From Monomorium pharaonis (lineage: Eukaryota; Arthropoda; Insecta; Hymenoptera; Formicidae): a DNA stretch of 64,000 bases. The stretch covers positions 24,266,292-24,330,291 of the forward strand of contig NC_050472.1 in the NCBI RefSeq assembly GCF_013373865.1. The letters are read 5' to 3'. How positions within the stretch are numbered: the first letter of the stretch is position 1; each line of letters begins with the position of its first letter. A program made the position numbers and the translations under genes. Below, piece after piece: positions 25,636 to 40,000 of this stretch. Below the pieces are notes generated by a model. It worked only from the letters and a program-made list of their open reading frames with translations, was not told the DNA's origin and ran no database searches.

Positions 25636-27415
25636 GGAATTTCGGAATTTAATAAATATTTTTATGAACGTCGTTTGATTTTAATTGAAATAATTTGATC
25701 TTCCAAATAGTCTGAATTGAAACTTTGTTTCTGTTTTTAACTTTTTATATTTTCAGATATTAAAATCGAATATCAATGCTAACCCAAGATCGGTTTTAAG
25801 AAACATATATAATGTAAACATCCCTTAGATTTTCGTGTTATTTTTTAACGGAAACCTGTTTTAATGGATTTAAAGATTTAATGTATAAATTTATAGATAT
25901 ATCCTGTTAATGCAAGAGCAGATCTTAGCGACTTTGATTAGCATAATTGGCGATTAATTTAATATCAAAATTGCTCATAGTAAACTTTCACACTATTTTT
26001 TGTCTTTAATCTAATCTTTCTACATATCGAACAATAAACAATTAAAAATAATACTCGTGTTATCATAACGTAGTTTAATGACGTTTTTCATAATTTATAA
26101 TTTGGTTATGGTGAAAAATATGCCACTACTAACAACGGTCGCGTTTCTTTTTCCGTTTCTTCGTTTTTTTGTAATCACTAATAAGTTGGAGACACCGCGA
26201 ATCGCGATATGCGGAATTCACCGTCGAACTCACTGGTGCTTGATTTCCATTAATCTCCCACAGCGGTTCGGTGTAGCTCATATCCCGCTTCCTGTCCAGC
26301 GACAAGCGTGCTTGACTCACTCACTCGCAGAGGATGGAAAAAAATTAAAAAAAAGAGGGAGTGTCCGCGCGTGACGACACTTGAACGACACGTTCTGGCG
26401 ACGTTTCGGGGCCCGAGCGTCCTGTTCTTCTGAAGATCCTCCACCGGGAGATAGCGCATTTTCGGAAATTTCGCGGCCACCCTCGGGGCGACCGCCCCTT
26501 TCGTGATCCCCGAATGTGCGCGGATCGCTCGCCGCGGAACGCGTGCGCCGCGACGCAGCCACGACATTGGGGCCTCCTCGTACCCCTCGTATCCTCACTG
26601 GGCGGTGCTTGCTACGATACGACCTACCGGTGTTGTGAGAGCTGATCTCAGGTATCGACCGAAAGATTGTAAGATGGACGCGACGGACAGGAACGACGCG
26701 AAAATCGAGTTTTTAGTCCAACGAATAAAGACATGTTCTCTGAACTATAAATTTAATGTAAGCTCAATGTGTGCGATAGGAATTTTGTTTTTTATTTTTA
26801 TTTATATGCAATAGAAAAACGACGAACGTTTATATGCAATAGAAGATTGACTTGATAAAGATTAAAATTGGTATTGTGCATATAAAAATCTATTATGTGC
26901 ATAAATAGCAAAATTGCCTACAATGAAAAAAAATTTATTGTATTGCCAACTTATATTCATATGCTGACTTTATTTTAAATTTATAGTAAAAGTAAATCAA
27001 TTAGTTTTATTTACTGTGGACTTTATTCTTCTTTGAAGATTTTTTCTTGAAGAAAATTATCTAAAGTACCACAAAAATTTGTAGATAGAGGAATTATATA
27101 AAAAATTAAGAAATCTTTATTATTTATTTTATCTTAATGAAATCTTGATTGATTAATTTCAATCTACGTCGACAACGGTACATCAAATTACGAGCTAAAC
27201 ATTAAAGCTTGTTGATCAAGAACTTTCGAGTGACTTTATGTAATTTGCAAGATGTACTTTTGTACTATACATACTTTTATCTTATAAAGAATTTGATTTT
27301 TACCCTAAAAATTTCCGGAATCAATTTTTTATTTGTACTTTTATAATTACTGCTTTGAAATGGTATGTTTATAGTGCTCTCGAATATTACGTAACTTTTT
27401 TCAGAATTATTATAA
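25636..27415. other. Intergenic region upstream of Fer3
   Basis: AT-rich except for a GC-richer island at about 26360-26700, which may be regulatory. Within it a plus-strand ATG at 26674 opens a short frame beginning MDATDRNDAKIEFLVQRIKT that runs into a GTAAGC donor-like site at about 26758. No downstream exon joins it convincingly, so I do not call a gene. Otherwise nothing is recognised. Confidence 0.35.
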
Positions 27416-27417
27416 TA

Positions 27418-27676
27418 CACGGAGAGAATTTTCTCTTAAAATTTACCCTCAAAATCTGATAATTGTGGGATAATATGTGACCTCGAGGAATTTTATATTT
27501 ATATACTTTTTAGTAAAATTTATTAAAAGTATAGTGAAATTTACTATGCTTTTAGTACAGTTTACTAAAAGTATAGTAAAATTTACTAAAAAATATAGCA
27601 AAATCCCTTGAGATCATATATTATCCCATAATTACCAGATTTTGAGGGTAAATTTTAATAGAAAATTCTCTTCGTG
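27418..27676. mobile_element. TA-flanked long-palindrome MITE
   Basis: Almost the entire 259-base unit is a palindrome. The left arm (CACGGAGAGAATTTTCT, then ACCCTCAAAATCTG, GGGATAATAT, and on into the TTTAGTAAA-type centre) is mirrored by the right arm with about 10% mismatch. TA flanks it at 27416-27417 and 27677-27678. It encodes nothing and transcripts would fold into a single long hairpin. Confidence 0.8.
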
Positions 27677-27678
27677 TA

Positions 27679-30600
27679 TAAGGAGTGTAAAACGTACCGA
27701 TTTTTAAAGATCTATGTATCTAATACATAACACATTAAAACATGATTTTTTTTTATTAGAATCACAATGAAATCTTATTGATTCGCAGTGCTATAACTAT
27801 AACTGTGATTATCAGTGAATCAAACAGACTTTGTATCGAAAAAACATGCATACACAAACTATGCCATATCTCTGGTGCTAAATATTAATTTAGAGAGTAA
27901 CAGTTGCGATAACTATTAACTATTAATAATTAATAATTAATTGTTTCTGTTTTTTTCCGTATCGGTTTCTCGCATTAGATTACCCTCTCGTTGCAATTGT
28001 TCGAGGGTTGCTCCGCGACAAATTCGCGTAATAAGCGTCAGAAAAGACTGGAAAGATCCGTGACGAAATCCTGTAATTTCGCTCAAAGGCGTGACCCCGT
28101 TGCGGACAACGGGGTCGGTGCATTGTTAACGGCGCATCAAAATCGGATCGAGCGAACACGTGCGAAATCCAAAGAAAGCGTTTACGCGACTCGCTCTATT
28201 TATCCCGTTTATTCTCGTGAATTCACCGGGATTTGCCCCGTTTCCATAATCCGTGATGTAATGCAGGGTGCTACGGACCTATACGGAATTTCGGGAAAAT
28301 CTAATGTAGATTGTTTCTTAACGAAAATAAGATATATATATTGCAATAGTAATTTTATCCATTTGCTTTTTTTTTACTTTGTTCTTTTATATTTCAGATC
28401 GCGTATAATTATTGCGATCTATTAGAAATATAATGATTTTATAAACTAATCAGTGATAGAAACAGCTTTCAAGTAAAAAAAATGAAATGTATGTTCCACG
28501 AAATAAGTTTTAGAAAAGCGAATAATATAAATAATAATAAAAAGAAAAATAATCACTAAATTTATAAATAATTTTGAAGTTCATTTCTAATCTGATTTTA
28601 AAGATTAGAATTTTCATAAATTAATTTCTTTTTCGATCTGAACTCTCGTCAATTCTTTCCGCAGGTGGCCTGTTTTGCGAAATACGCGAATAAAATGTAA
28701 TTCCGCGTTTTATTTTATACGTATCGTATCGCTCCAGAAAATGACGGCGGAAAGAGCTGGAGCTTACCGGCGCCGACGCCTAGAACATCGATCCGGGGCG
28801 TCAGCTTGCAGTTATGTATATAGTTCATATTACAGCAGAGGGTTGTATTAAACATCCACGTCGTTCTCTACTTGCGCCTACAGTCCTATACATTTATCAA
28901 ATATTTCACATTTAACATTACGCTCACGCGTAATATTTTCTTCGCGCCTCGAACGTATTTGCTCGTACGGTTTCATCGTTATGTAATTACAAAATCGATT
29001 CTATTGCAAAATGTACAGAAAAATAAGTTTTGCTTATGTTAGTTCATATAAATTAGATATAAAATTTTGACAAGTTAAATTTTTATATTTTATCTTTAGC
29101 TTTTTTTTAACAGGGATGTATATTCCGTTACTTCTTATTGTACGAGCAAAATAATTTTGCATAAACATAAATCTCGAACACGCGAGACATTATTAACTCC
29201 GAGAATATTGCAACGCTTTTTGAGACGACAAATCTATACTCGAAACGAAAATCGGGAAACGATTTGTTAGCGTTGCGCTTTTGCAAGGTGAGGACACATG
29301 ACGTTTTGAGTGTATGCGAAAAAAAATGTGGCGGGAGGGAAGCGCAAAATAAATCATACTCTACTCGCTTGACGTAATTAGAGCCTTCCTGGGACGCGGA
29401 AATGTCGCGAGGCGAAAGAGGGATGCGCCGAGGGGAATAACTAATAACTTTATGCAACCCCCCGTCGAAGTCGCCGTCGGAGAGAGGGTAAACACTGAGA
29501 TTTGACACGCGGAAACGCGCGATGTTTATACGCGCTCGTTGTAAGGGTCGGCCTCTCGCCGCGTCAAGTGACACGGCTAATATCTATTTAATTGATTCAG
29601 GGATGGAGCGCACCCTTCGCACCACTCTCTCGCTCGCGAACAATATGCTGGCTGTCCCTCGAAAGGACGGAAAAGGCGCGCACGTGTCCGCCTAAATCGC
29701 AAATTGACTCTATCGCGTCGGTTTGACGCGAAGCCAATTATAGACAGGAAGGATTATCGAAGGCAATCGCCGTAAAATCGCCGATGAGACGACTACCGAG
29801 TTATCCCTGCGACGTTTCACGACGAACCGGATTCCAGCAAGGTATAAACTCTCTTGAGCTTTCGCAATTAAATCATTCGCGCGATTTATTTATCGACGGC
29901 ATTGAATTTATTTTTTTTCTAATTTTTAAAACTTGAAAAAGAGAGTACGTCAAATCGAAATCAAACTCAAAAATAAATTTCAAATAAACAGTTTTGTCCT
30001 GGATTGTTTTATTAAAACATCTGTAACATAGATATATATATATACATACATTTTGTATCTATGACCACGCAGTTTACTATTTTACAAATTGCGATTATTA
30101 CAACTACTAAGTATTTTCTATATTGTAAAATGAAGCCACACGACGCGATACAGAGAATATTTCTTTGTGCAACTTTATGCGTAATTGTATTGCCTTTATC
30201 GGGATATTCTCTTTGGCTCGGATAAAATTCTCCTCTCTTCTCTTTTTATTTATCACTAGCATTAGGAAAATGTAAGGAAAAAATATTGTAATGTAAGGAA
30301 CGCAATATCTTCGACTATGCAACCGTACGAAGATCTCTAATAGAGATATCCTTTCGTTGTCATTTGATACATATCACCTAGGATGTATACATGTTTTCAG
30401 TCACGTCATTCGGTACACTTAAAGAATATCTGGCTATCAATTTAAGAAAGAACTATTCCGATATATCTCAGTTAAAAAGAAGATCAAAATCCCAAAAATA
30501 TACATTTCTACATCTCTTTCTAAAATGTCTTTAATTATAATCAGATGTACTTTCTTTCTTTGCGCTTCTTCTTTCCTTAGATCTATATATCACCCTTATA

Positions 30601-31454
30601 CCTAATTGAAGCACACAAAATAGCTATGTTCATCTACATAGCGTTTGTACATTTGCAATAATCTCTTTAAGAAAAAGGTCATTTTCTACGCACGGTAACT
30701 ACGATTCACAGTCAACAGCGATGATCCTAGAAAATACTGCGCGAAATGTCATTTGTCTAAGAATCTTAAAATGATAAGTAACTGGAAAATGTATATTTTC
30801 TGTTAATCTATGTCCTAGTGATAAAAATTTTTGATTTTTAATTTTCTTTAAAAACAAAAATTATATGATGTAGATGTAAGTACCTTAAATCAGAATTAAA
30901 AATAAAAATCAAAGCGCGCCGCAATGATATGTAAATAAAAGGATTAATTTTTCTTTCGCACTATTATCAGTCGTTGATCTTTTTGTTGTAAAAGATCAAT
31001 AACATTTTAAGTCGCTCGTTTACTATATCATTTAAACTAATCGTAATTATTCTATCTATATTGATAAAATATATTTTTTAAGTCACAAAGCGATTTAGAG
31101 ACAGATTTTAATCCCCTTCTAGATATTTCTGAAGCTAAACAAGAATATATCCGTTTTTATTTGATTTAATATCTTATATATACAATATATACTATAAGAT
31201 TTTGGAAGGAAACGGGCTTTAAAAGATCCGCTATTATAATTCTTTCTAAATTGGTGGTCCTGGTTGGTATACTTTTATCAGCCTTAATGAACAATACGAA
31301 GAAAATGTCCTACTTAATACTTGTTGTATCTCACTATTTTTTTCGTACTAAGAAACTATCTCTTCTCTAAAACGCTAGTAGCGTACAACACTACGTCGTA
31401 AGAATAGATCTAATATCACGTGAGTGTCTCGAAAAAAAAAAATTTATTCGCGGT
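27679..31454. other. Intergenic region and presumptive PPIP5K 3' UTR
   Basis: Mostly AT-rich, with GC-richer patches at about 28000-28290, 28670-28800 and 29300-29830. Open frames at about 27991-28425 (plus) and 29128-29574 (minus) lack recognisable domains. The stretch next to 31454 probably contains the PPIP5K 3' UTR, since that gene's stop codon is at 31455-31457, but I cannot fix the polyadenylation site. Confidence 0.4.
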
Positions 31455-34400
31455 CTATTTCTTTTCCTCCTCTTTAACGTCGAAACCCACGGTGACGTTA
31501 GAGCTATCCGTGAGACTGCCGGCTAGGGTGAGTATAGGTTCCTCCTGCTGGCTCGTTCTCGAGGAATGCGACGGATCCGCGCTCAATTTCCAACTCTCCA
31601 GATCTGCGTCCGACATGGTCGAAAACGAGCTCTGCCTCGAATAAGAGATCGTTTCGGGCTTTGGCACGGTTGGTTTCGGCGTCGTGACGCTTTGTGAGCG
31701 CGAAAAGTTCTTTCGCTTCTGAGGACTGATGTATAATCCGCCACTCTTTTTAGAATCCCTCTTCGCTTTTTCCGCGATAGATTTGCCTGAGGAGTCAAAT
31801 TTCTGAGAGGCAGAGAGTTTTGCCTTGTCTGAAGTACCAGCGTTGTCGGTGTCCTTAATTCGGACGTCACCATGCGATATGTCCATGCTTTCCACCACAA
31901 AACTACGCACAAAGCAAATAACGCCGCGATAAATAACAATACTTTATGTATTATATATTTGTGTTGAATCAATTTTTTTGCCTACCGTCCAATCTTTTTG
32001 TAGCTGGCGCTTAGCTTCGCGGGATTAACGTCGTCCCTCTGTTCGAATAGCGATTTAACGTCCTGTTTTCTTTGTTCCTCGCTCTGTTTCAAAGTCAAGG
32101 TGTGATCCTCGTCCTCGTCGCAAGGAAGATCATCGCCACACACGAGCTTCGTATGCGCGCCGCCGCTGCAGCCAGCTGACTGCATCACTTGCGGTATTTG
32201 CGTTATTTTGCGTATCTGACCATCCTCGTTGCTGTAATAATCTGTATATGAGACGCTGCCGCGACTTTCTCGATTTTCTTGATCGAGACGAATACAAAAT
32301 TCGTTAAAGTCGACGTCCAGGCAAGAGGTCGGGGAGAATTTCGGCGCAATAAAGAGTTGAGCGCTGCGAACGGAGAGGTGTTATTTCTAGTACGATTAAT
32401 TTAACGTACAGGGTTTAATAAGGTATTAAAGAGAAGTAAAGTGTAAGTAAACCAACAAGGATACTATTACAAAATAGTATATTTAGTAATTTTAGAAATG
32501 CTCGTAGCCTAATCAATTAATCATGTTAATTCAACATAAAAGGGGAGGGAACAGAAAATAGATTGAATTTATAAAATGTATCTCAAGACTCACCTCTCGT
32601 TGCTGATTAAACTTATAGACATACTGCATTCGCCTGTCGACGTTGGCGCAGGTGACGATGGCTCGGAGGATAGAAAAGACTGCGGCTCGCTACTCCATCC
32701 TGTACCTGCGTGATGCATAAAAGATTATTTAAATAAAATCGATATCGCAATCGCAGTTAGATAGAACAGATACGCACTGTTCGGGCTAGTAGGTGATGGT
32801 AAATTTCTAATGTCGCACGTTTCTGCTTCACCAAGGGGCTTGTACTGTATCGGCGTGATATACCTGTATGAGGTAATATGATAAAGTGGACTGGAGCTCA
32901 AGCAATTGTAATTCGCGTTTCTAATCATTTCATTTCAATGCTGGAGAAAAATTGAAATAGATTTAATAAAAATATTTAAAGAATTTATCCATTAGACATA
33001 ATACTTATTTCAAATAGTATTCTTTACAGATACATCTTTTCAATATTTTTATCATTTTTCTATTTCAATTAACAAAACTGTTTTCTCCAACACTGATCAA
33101 ATTATAAAATGATACATACAAACGTTAAATAATTATTAAAAGATCTAAGAGAGTTATAACACACACTAATCGGAATAAATTTAGGAGCGACCTTACTCGA
33201 AATACACTGGGGGGAAGCAAAATTTGTTTTGGCACAAAGAGAAGTGAAAGAAAATAACTCAAGATACTCACGGGCGTGCTTTATGTGATTTCTTACGGTA
33301 CCTGATAGCTTCCGTGTCGGAAGAGTGGTACTCGCGACTGATTCCCGCGTGGACGAGGGGCGGATTGAGCGACTCGTGTGTCGATCCGGCCGGCGATGAC
33401 TTAGGAGGCGACGAGGCCGGGGTTCTGTACAACGGCGCCGTAGTCATCATATCCAAAAATGAGTCCAGTTGACGTAACGACAGCGCGTTGTGCAGAGTTT
33501 CTAAGGGCCTGATGGGCGGCACCCCACCGAAGCCTTCTATCGCTACAGAATGAACGTATCAATTAGAATAATTCTTCATTATTTTAACTCGTTCATTCTT
33601 ATCCGGGTTATCTTAAATCGCGATTTTCAAAAATTCTACTGTTATTTATCTGAATTGTCAGATTACGCGTCAGATTATCGAAAGAAAGAATGTAGATAAA
33701 TTCAGATAAAAGTCAATACATTTTAATAATTGTTGATGAGAGCCTGATTACCCGAAATTATCTTGCTAAACGTAAAGCGTAAAAACGTAAAGAATTAATA
33801 AAAATTAGTTCACACATTATTATCACTGTTTATATCATTATTAATTAAATAATAATACGGATTACTTGCCTGCAACCGCGGATGCGTGAGGTGGTACCAT
33901 GTCCTTTAGGTTCGGCGCGCTTGAGGAGCCGCTTATCACGGCAGTGCTGAATAGGCTGTTGGCCGAGCCAGTGAGCTTCTTGCTGACGTTGTAGCCCAAC
34001 AGCTTGAAATAACTCATCTGTCCGGAGATACTGTGACGGTGGCGCCTTGCTGTGCAGGTAGGATCAGGTTGAATGATCCGCGATCGCGTGTCTAGGGGTG
34101 GAGAAGAGGAATGAGGCTTGGACAAATAGGGGTGTCTGGACGGGCCAGGGAGTGGAAACTCAGACGCTGATAGACACTCTGGACAATGAATGATAATTAG
34201 TCTCATGGATCGGTAATTGATGGTAGTGATAACGCTATGAATGTCGTAAATGTTATATATAAATAGTAACGTTTTTATTAAATGTCAGCAGAGATGGGCT
34301 GTGAAGCTCAGATTCTATCACGACAGACTCGTGCTCGTGCTCGTGCTTGTGCTCGTGCCCGTGCTTGCGTTTGTGCTCACGCGAGAAAAGGGACATTAAT

Positions 34401-35404
34401 AATAATAATAATAATCAAAAGAGACGACAGAACGATAACGAGCAAAGCAAATCGGTGAGCATAGGACTAGTCCCACATTAATTATTACGTTAATTATCAA
34501 CCGATCATCTACCTTCTTCTAAAAATGAATTTAAAGGAAGGCAGAGAATCAGCCAATAGAATCGATTAGTGAGAATAATTCATATTGGGAAATAAAAACT
34601 AGTGTTGTCTTCCTTGGAAAAAAAAATATCAAGCTAATTAAACAATCAACGGAACGTTATAATATATACCGATAAGAAATTAAATTTTACGAATAGTTTG
34701 TTGCGCTAATTGTATTACAGTAAGCAGTCTCCCGATTATCCCCCTTTCTTTTATAATTTTTTAACTCTCCGTTAAGTAGGTAATATCTTTGTCAGTAAAT
34801 AAGACACTATAACTCCAATACAAATCCAGCATACGGTGACGAGAAAACGCGGTGATTCACGCGGGATCAATTTCATATTGATCTCGTGAATCGAAAAGTT
34901 TCCCAGCAACTGACATCGGAATTGTAGAAACTCCAGAGTAGCGTATGTGAAAGAAGTAACCCTGTCGCGTCCGGTTTGCGTGTCAATGCCAATAAGAGTT
35001 TACAAGAGATTTTAATGAGAGAAAAAAAAGAAACGTTACATCTGAAACGTTACTTACCAATTTAAGAATGAAGGCAATCTCGATCCTCACCGGATGGTAA
35101 CGTTACTTAACTAGCTATCACACAGTAGAAAATTTTTGCATTTGTGTTAAAAATGATCCTTCTTAAAATTTTTGTGTTGAATGTTTAACATACCCGAATG
35201 TTAATTTAACATAATATAATGTTAACGTAATATGATTAATTGATAAATCAAGACGGTAGACAGAAATTAATTAAATATGGCCGTTTAAATATTTTGTGTT
35301 AAATTGATATTCAAGATTTCTCAGTGTTAAACTAATACAATTTATGAGTAAATAAACAAAAATAATGTAGCTTTGAAAGATTAATTCCAAAATAAATGAA
35401 CAAA

Positions 35405-35453
<49 letters not shown>

Positions 35454-36509
35454 AACATATTATAAGTTAATTTTACTGAAGAAATGTTTTCACAATCTGT
35501 TTACAAATTGTGCCGAGGTGCTATTTTTTGTGTTAATTAATTTTGTACATACAAAATATTTGCTATTTTCTAACATATTCATCTTATGTTAAACACAAAA
35601 ATTTGAGTGGACCATTTGGGACATGCAATAAATGTTAGATTTGACACAAATTTTTCAACAATATAGTAAAATTCTCATTGACATTGATACTAAGACTGAA
35701 TCAGGCTCTTCTTTCTACACATCAGTCCGCGTTGCATCAGTCGCTAACCCCTGAACTCACCGCAGAGTTCGACAGTTGAGAGCAGGGTCACTTCGGAGCA
35801 CGATCGTTCATACTTTCTGCGACGGCTACGATGCCCGGTGACAGTTGTTGTCCGCTCTGGCAGGCCGCTGACAGACGTCGCGAACGACGGATCGGGCAAC
35901 GAGCAAGGGTTGGCGGATAGCTGTCTATCATTGCACGCATTACGAAGTGAGCACGAGGAAGCGAAGCTCTCGTCCGGCGAAACCGGCAACTCTGGCGAGC
36001 TGTGCGACTGCAGCAGCGTCGCCGGTTTATTCCACATGCGTTCTTTATCGCGAGGTTCCTCCGGAGTTGGCTCCGTGGCTGATAGCGAGTTGCGTTGCGT
36101 TGCGTTGCGTTGCGTTGCATTACGACGTGGTGCGGTGCGATGCATTGCATTGCGTTGCAGTGCGGTGTGATGCAATGCGTGGGGAAGATAGGCGAAATGC
36201 GCAGGCATCCAGGTTTGATAGCATTATCAGAAGGGGAAGACGGCGGGTACGGTGCAGCATCGAAATGACGGTGTGATGAGAGGGAGGGAGGAGAAAAGAA
36301 AACAAAAGAGAGTAAGAGCCGATTAAAAAATCCACTTGCGAAAGAAACGGAAGGGACGAATCTTTGGTCCGTTGCCTCACGAGAAGGAAATTAAACATTA
36401 TTACTAGTAAGAGTATAAAGAATGACGGTATTTTGCGATACGTTTTTTCGCGACATACGTTTTGTTTTCGCGCTTTCTCATGTTACCGAAATATGAATAA
36501 TTAACAAAT

Positions 36510-36551
<42 letters not shown>

Positions 36552-36974
36552 TTTATTATATACAGTGATTTCATGTAATTCAAAGTTCATATTTAAATTA
36601 GAAAATTTCGAATAATTCAGATTCCAATCACAGAGATTCGAAATGTATCTTAACTGATTCGATTCGTATTCGATCGAATAGTTGTACATACACATACATA
36701 TATAGTACAATATAAATATTATATTATATATAGGAAACTTGATAATCTTGTGTTATTAATATTAACAATATTTTTTTAAGCTGGGAAAAATTACGAGCAC
36801 TAAATTTTAAAGATTCGTCATCGAGGAAGAAATAAAGTAAATTAAGGATAGAGTATACCTTCGACCCTCTGCGCATAGTTTAGTAATGTCGGATTCACGA
36901 GTACGCACACCACACAACAACCGTGGCACACGATAGCCATGCAACCAGTAAGCCAACCAAACCACACAACTTTT

Positions 36975-37010
<36 letters not shown>

Positions 37011-37026
37011 CACGTATGTATGTATG

Positions 37027-37057
<31 letters not shown>

Positions 37058-40000
37058 TATGTATAAACAGCTTCGTACATTGACGTTTGTATGATGCCGA
37101 AGCTCGAACGGCATTAGTATATGATCATAATGATACGATGGAAAGATGCGCTGCTTCTCTTAGTCCTTTTGACTATCATTATTAATTATGTACGAGTGAT
37201 GAAGAAGAACGAATGAAGATGTTACATGCGAATTGCTTGTTCGAAGGTAAGACCTTCAATGTGATCAATGAGAATGACAAGGCAATGAAAAATGAAAATG
37301 ACGATGACGTTGAATCAACGTGAAACAAAATGTGAATACAAAAAGGGATATAAATGATTGATGGAGCAATATTATAATATTAAAAAAATTCGATGATACT
37401 TTGACAATGAACATAAGCAATAAAGATATGACAGATGCATATGAGGTTCCTTGAAACAAGGCTCGATGAAGATGAAACGACTTCCGTGGGAATGATAATC
37501 TCAGGATCGAGGGTTTGGGTGGGCAACTGAATGGACCACACTACGGTGTGCGCGATGTGATTCAGACAGTCGCCGATACTTGATTAGTTGGCTTCCACGC
37601 GCACAACTATCGCTGAGCAAAGAGTTATTTCAACTGGAATCACCTCCTACCCTGGTATTGGCAAAATACACATCTCTCGGCTGTATTACATGAAACAAGA
37701 CACATTAAACTTTTCCGGATAGATCACCCCACCCGGATAGGTCAACCAGACCGTATCTCGTCCGGTGTTCTAAGAAATCCAACCATTAAAAAAAAAAAGA
37801 AAACGAAAAGACGCACCAATTCGTCTATACAGTACGTGCGGTTCATAAAACTGATTAAAGTAAAAATAATGTAACCAATAAATATACAGATTCCAAGTCG
37901 CAACGTATCGTGAACAATTAACTAAAAAAATATATGCAAAATTATAACAAAATTACAGTTTATCAAGGAAGGGATGAGACTAAATCATACTAGACTATAC
38001 TAGTATACTAGATTATACTGTACTATGAAGTATAGGATGTAGGAAATGAGAGTCGGCGAAGATTACTTTAATCAGCACTTCGTAGTTGACAATATGCATA
38101 AGCGCATTCCAACAACTATGCACATTCTAGTTGCAATGAAAATAAAGACCCGCAATATAGTCTGCTTTAAAACTCGAGAATTGCATTGTTTGATATAGTA
38201 GTGTTTACTCAAATTATATTTTAATAATCCTATTTCCGAATTTTCCAAGAATTTTATTCAAAATTCCAGATAGATTACAGAATTTTTCATTGCAACCTTA
38301 GAATAAAATTTTATCATCTATTAATCACATACGATAAAAAAAACACTTAAGTTTTAAATATTAAAAATTTAAAAAGTGTTTAAAAAATAATATGAACTAA
38401 ATATGACATGTAATCTATCCGCAAAACGTAGACCTAGCTTAATGAAAGTATAGAATTACAATTACAATTACAATTTAGAATGATATATTGTCTTCTGTTG
38501 TTACTGATATTTTAATAAAAATTCGCGAGTTACACGAGAATATACATGAATGCATGTGCATGTGTATGTTATATTTTTTACAAATCGATTTTGCATTATC
38601 AAGAAAAAGTAATGAAACAGACTATTTTTTTCTGCTAGTACATACACTGCATGAGATTTTATTAAAATTGCGTAACATCGATCAATAGAATTATTTCATT
38701 GCAACATGTGCATAAAAGTTTTTTATGGATACAAAAAGAAAAATACATTTCGTAGTCCAACAAAGAAAAAAAATATAAACTGTTCTACTCGATCGGCAAA
38801 AATAAGCATACGTAAAGTATCACTCGTAAATTTACGTATGCATTATATATCTTTGAAGAATGATTCTGTAAAAAAATGGTAACCGGTAAAAACATACCTT
38901 CGTTGTTGACCGCGTCCAAGCTCTGATACTGCAGCTTGTCCGCAGCTACAAAAAGAGAACAGTAGGACACAAAAGGGAGCATTGTGGCGAGACATTCCAC
39001 CATCAATTCAATTGCTAGTAATTAGCTCCTAAAAACTCTAATACCTCGTGCCTTTAACGTAAGATGTTAACGTAAGACACATAATACATATTAAACGTAA
39101 TGATACATTTACGCGTACTCTTGTGAAACAATATATTCTTCGAAGATAAGGACATCCTTGTAGCATACCATCATTATTGCGTACGTCTCATCTATTCACT
39201 TACATACATTTTGTAAAAATTATGTAAGTTTATTTCTGCTCTTATTTAAATGACAAATATAGAAACTACAAATTTAATAGCGCAACTTTATCTCGGAATT
39301 TAAAGATAAATGCAGTAATATTTCATTAGAACCTTTTGTAAATATCATAAATATTTCTAACTTCGTATTGTAAAAATTGTGCAATAATTTATATTGAATT
39401 ATTGACTTATTCAAATTAAAATATCGAATACCGAACACGATTTAAATCTTGAAATATTTTTCGTTAATCACTACTTGTGCAAGGAAAATAGGATTTATCA
39501 TGATAATATATAATTTTATGGTGTGGAGCTAATATATAATTTAGGAGGAAGGAATACGAGAGACATTTATATATAGCATACTAAAAATATCATTAACTAT
39601 TAAGATAGTGTGTAAATATATAAAGAAAACAATAAAATAAATAATAATTATAATATTATAATCATGCACACACAAACTATTAAATGTGTTAAGGATACCG
39701 TATACATCTTACATATACATTTCGTATATTCGTGTGTATGTACGCAAATGCGCGCACATATACAGCGAACATAAATCAGCTTGTTAATATTATACGATTC
39801 AGTCAAATATCGCTTGTTTTATTGGCGACATCCTTCACACTTACTTTATCATAAATCTGCTCACCGATATGAATAATTTGCACATTAAGGCGCACTTACC
39901 TTTCTCGGGCTTCTCTTGCCGCTGATGATCGTAGCTTCGCGCGCGCGGTTCTATGATCCCTGCTTCTTTGCTTCGCCGCTGTCGTTGACTCGCCGCCAAT

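Noticed and set aside
29128..29574. 148-codon minus-strand frame between Fer3 and PPIP5K
   Set aside because: No recognisable domain and mixed composition; probably chance.
35838..36276. Plus-strand frames over PPIP5K exon 21
   Set aside because: Antisense to the in-phase PPIP5K exon and composed partly of the TGCGT repeat.
36987..37055. CRISPR-like regularly spaced repeat
   Set aside because: Contiguous tetranucleotide microsatellite without spacers, in a eukaryotic intron.
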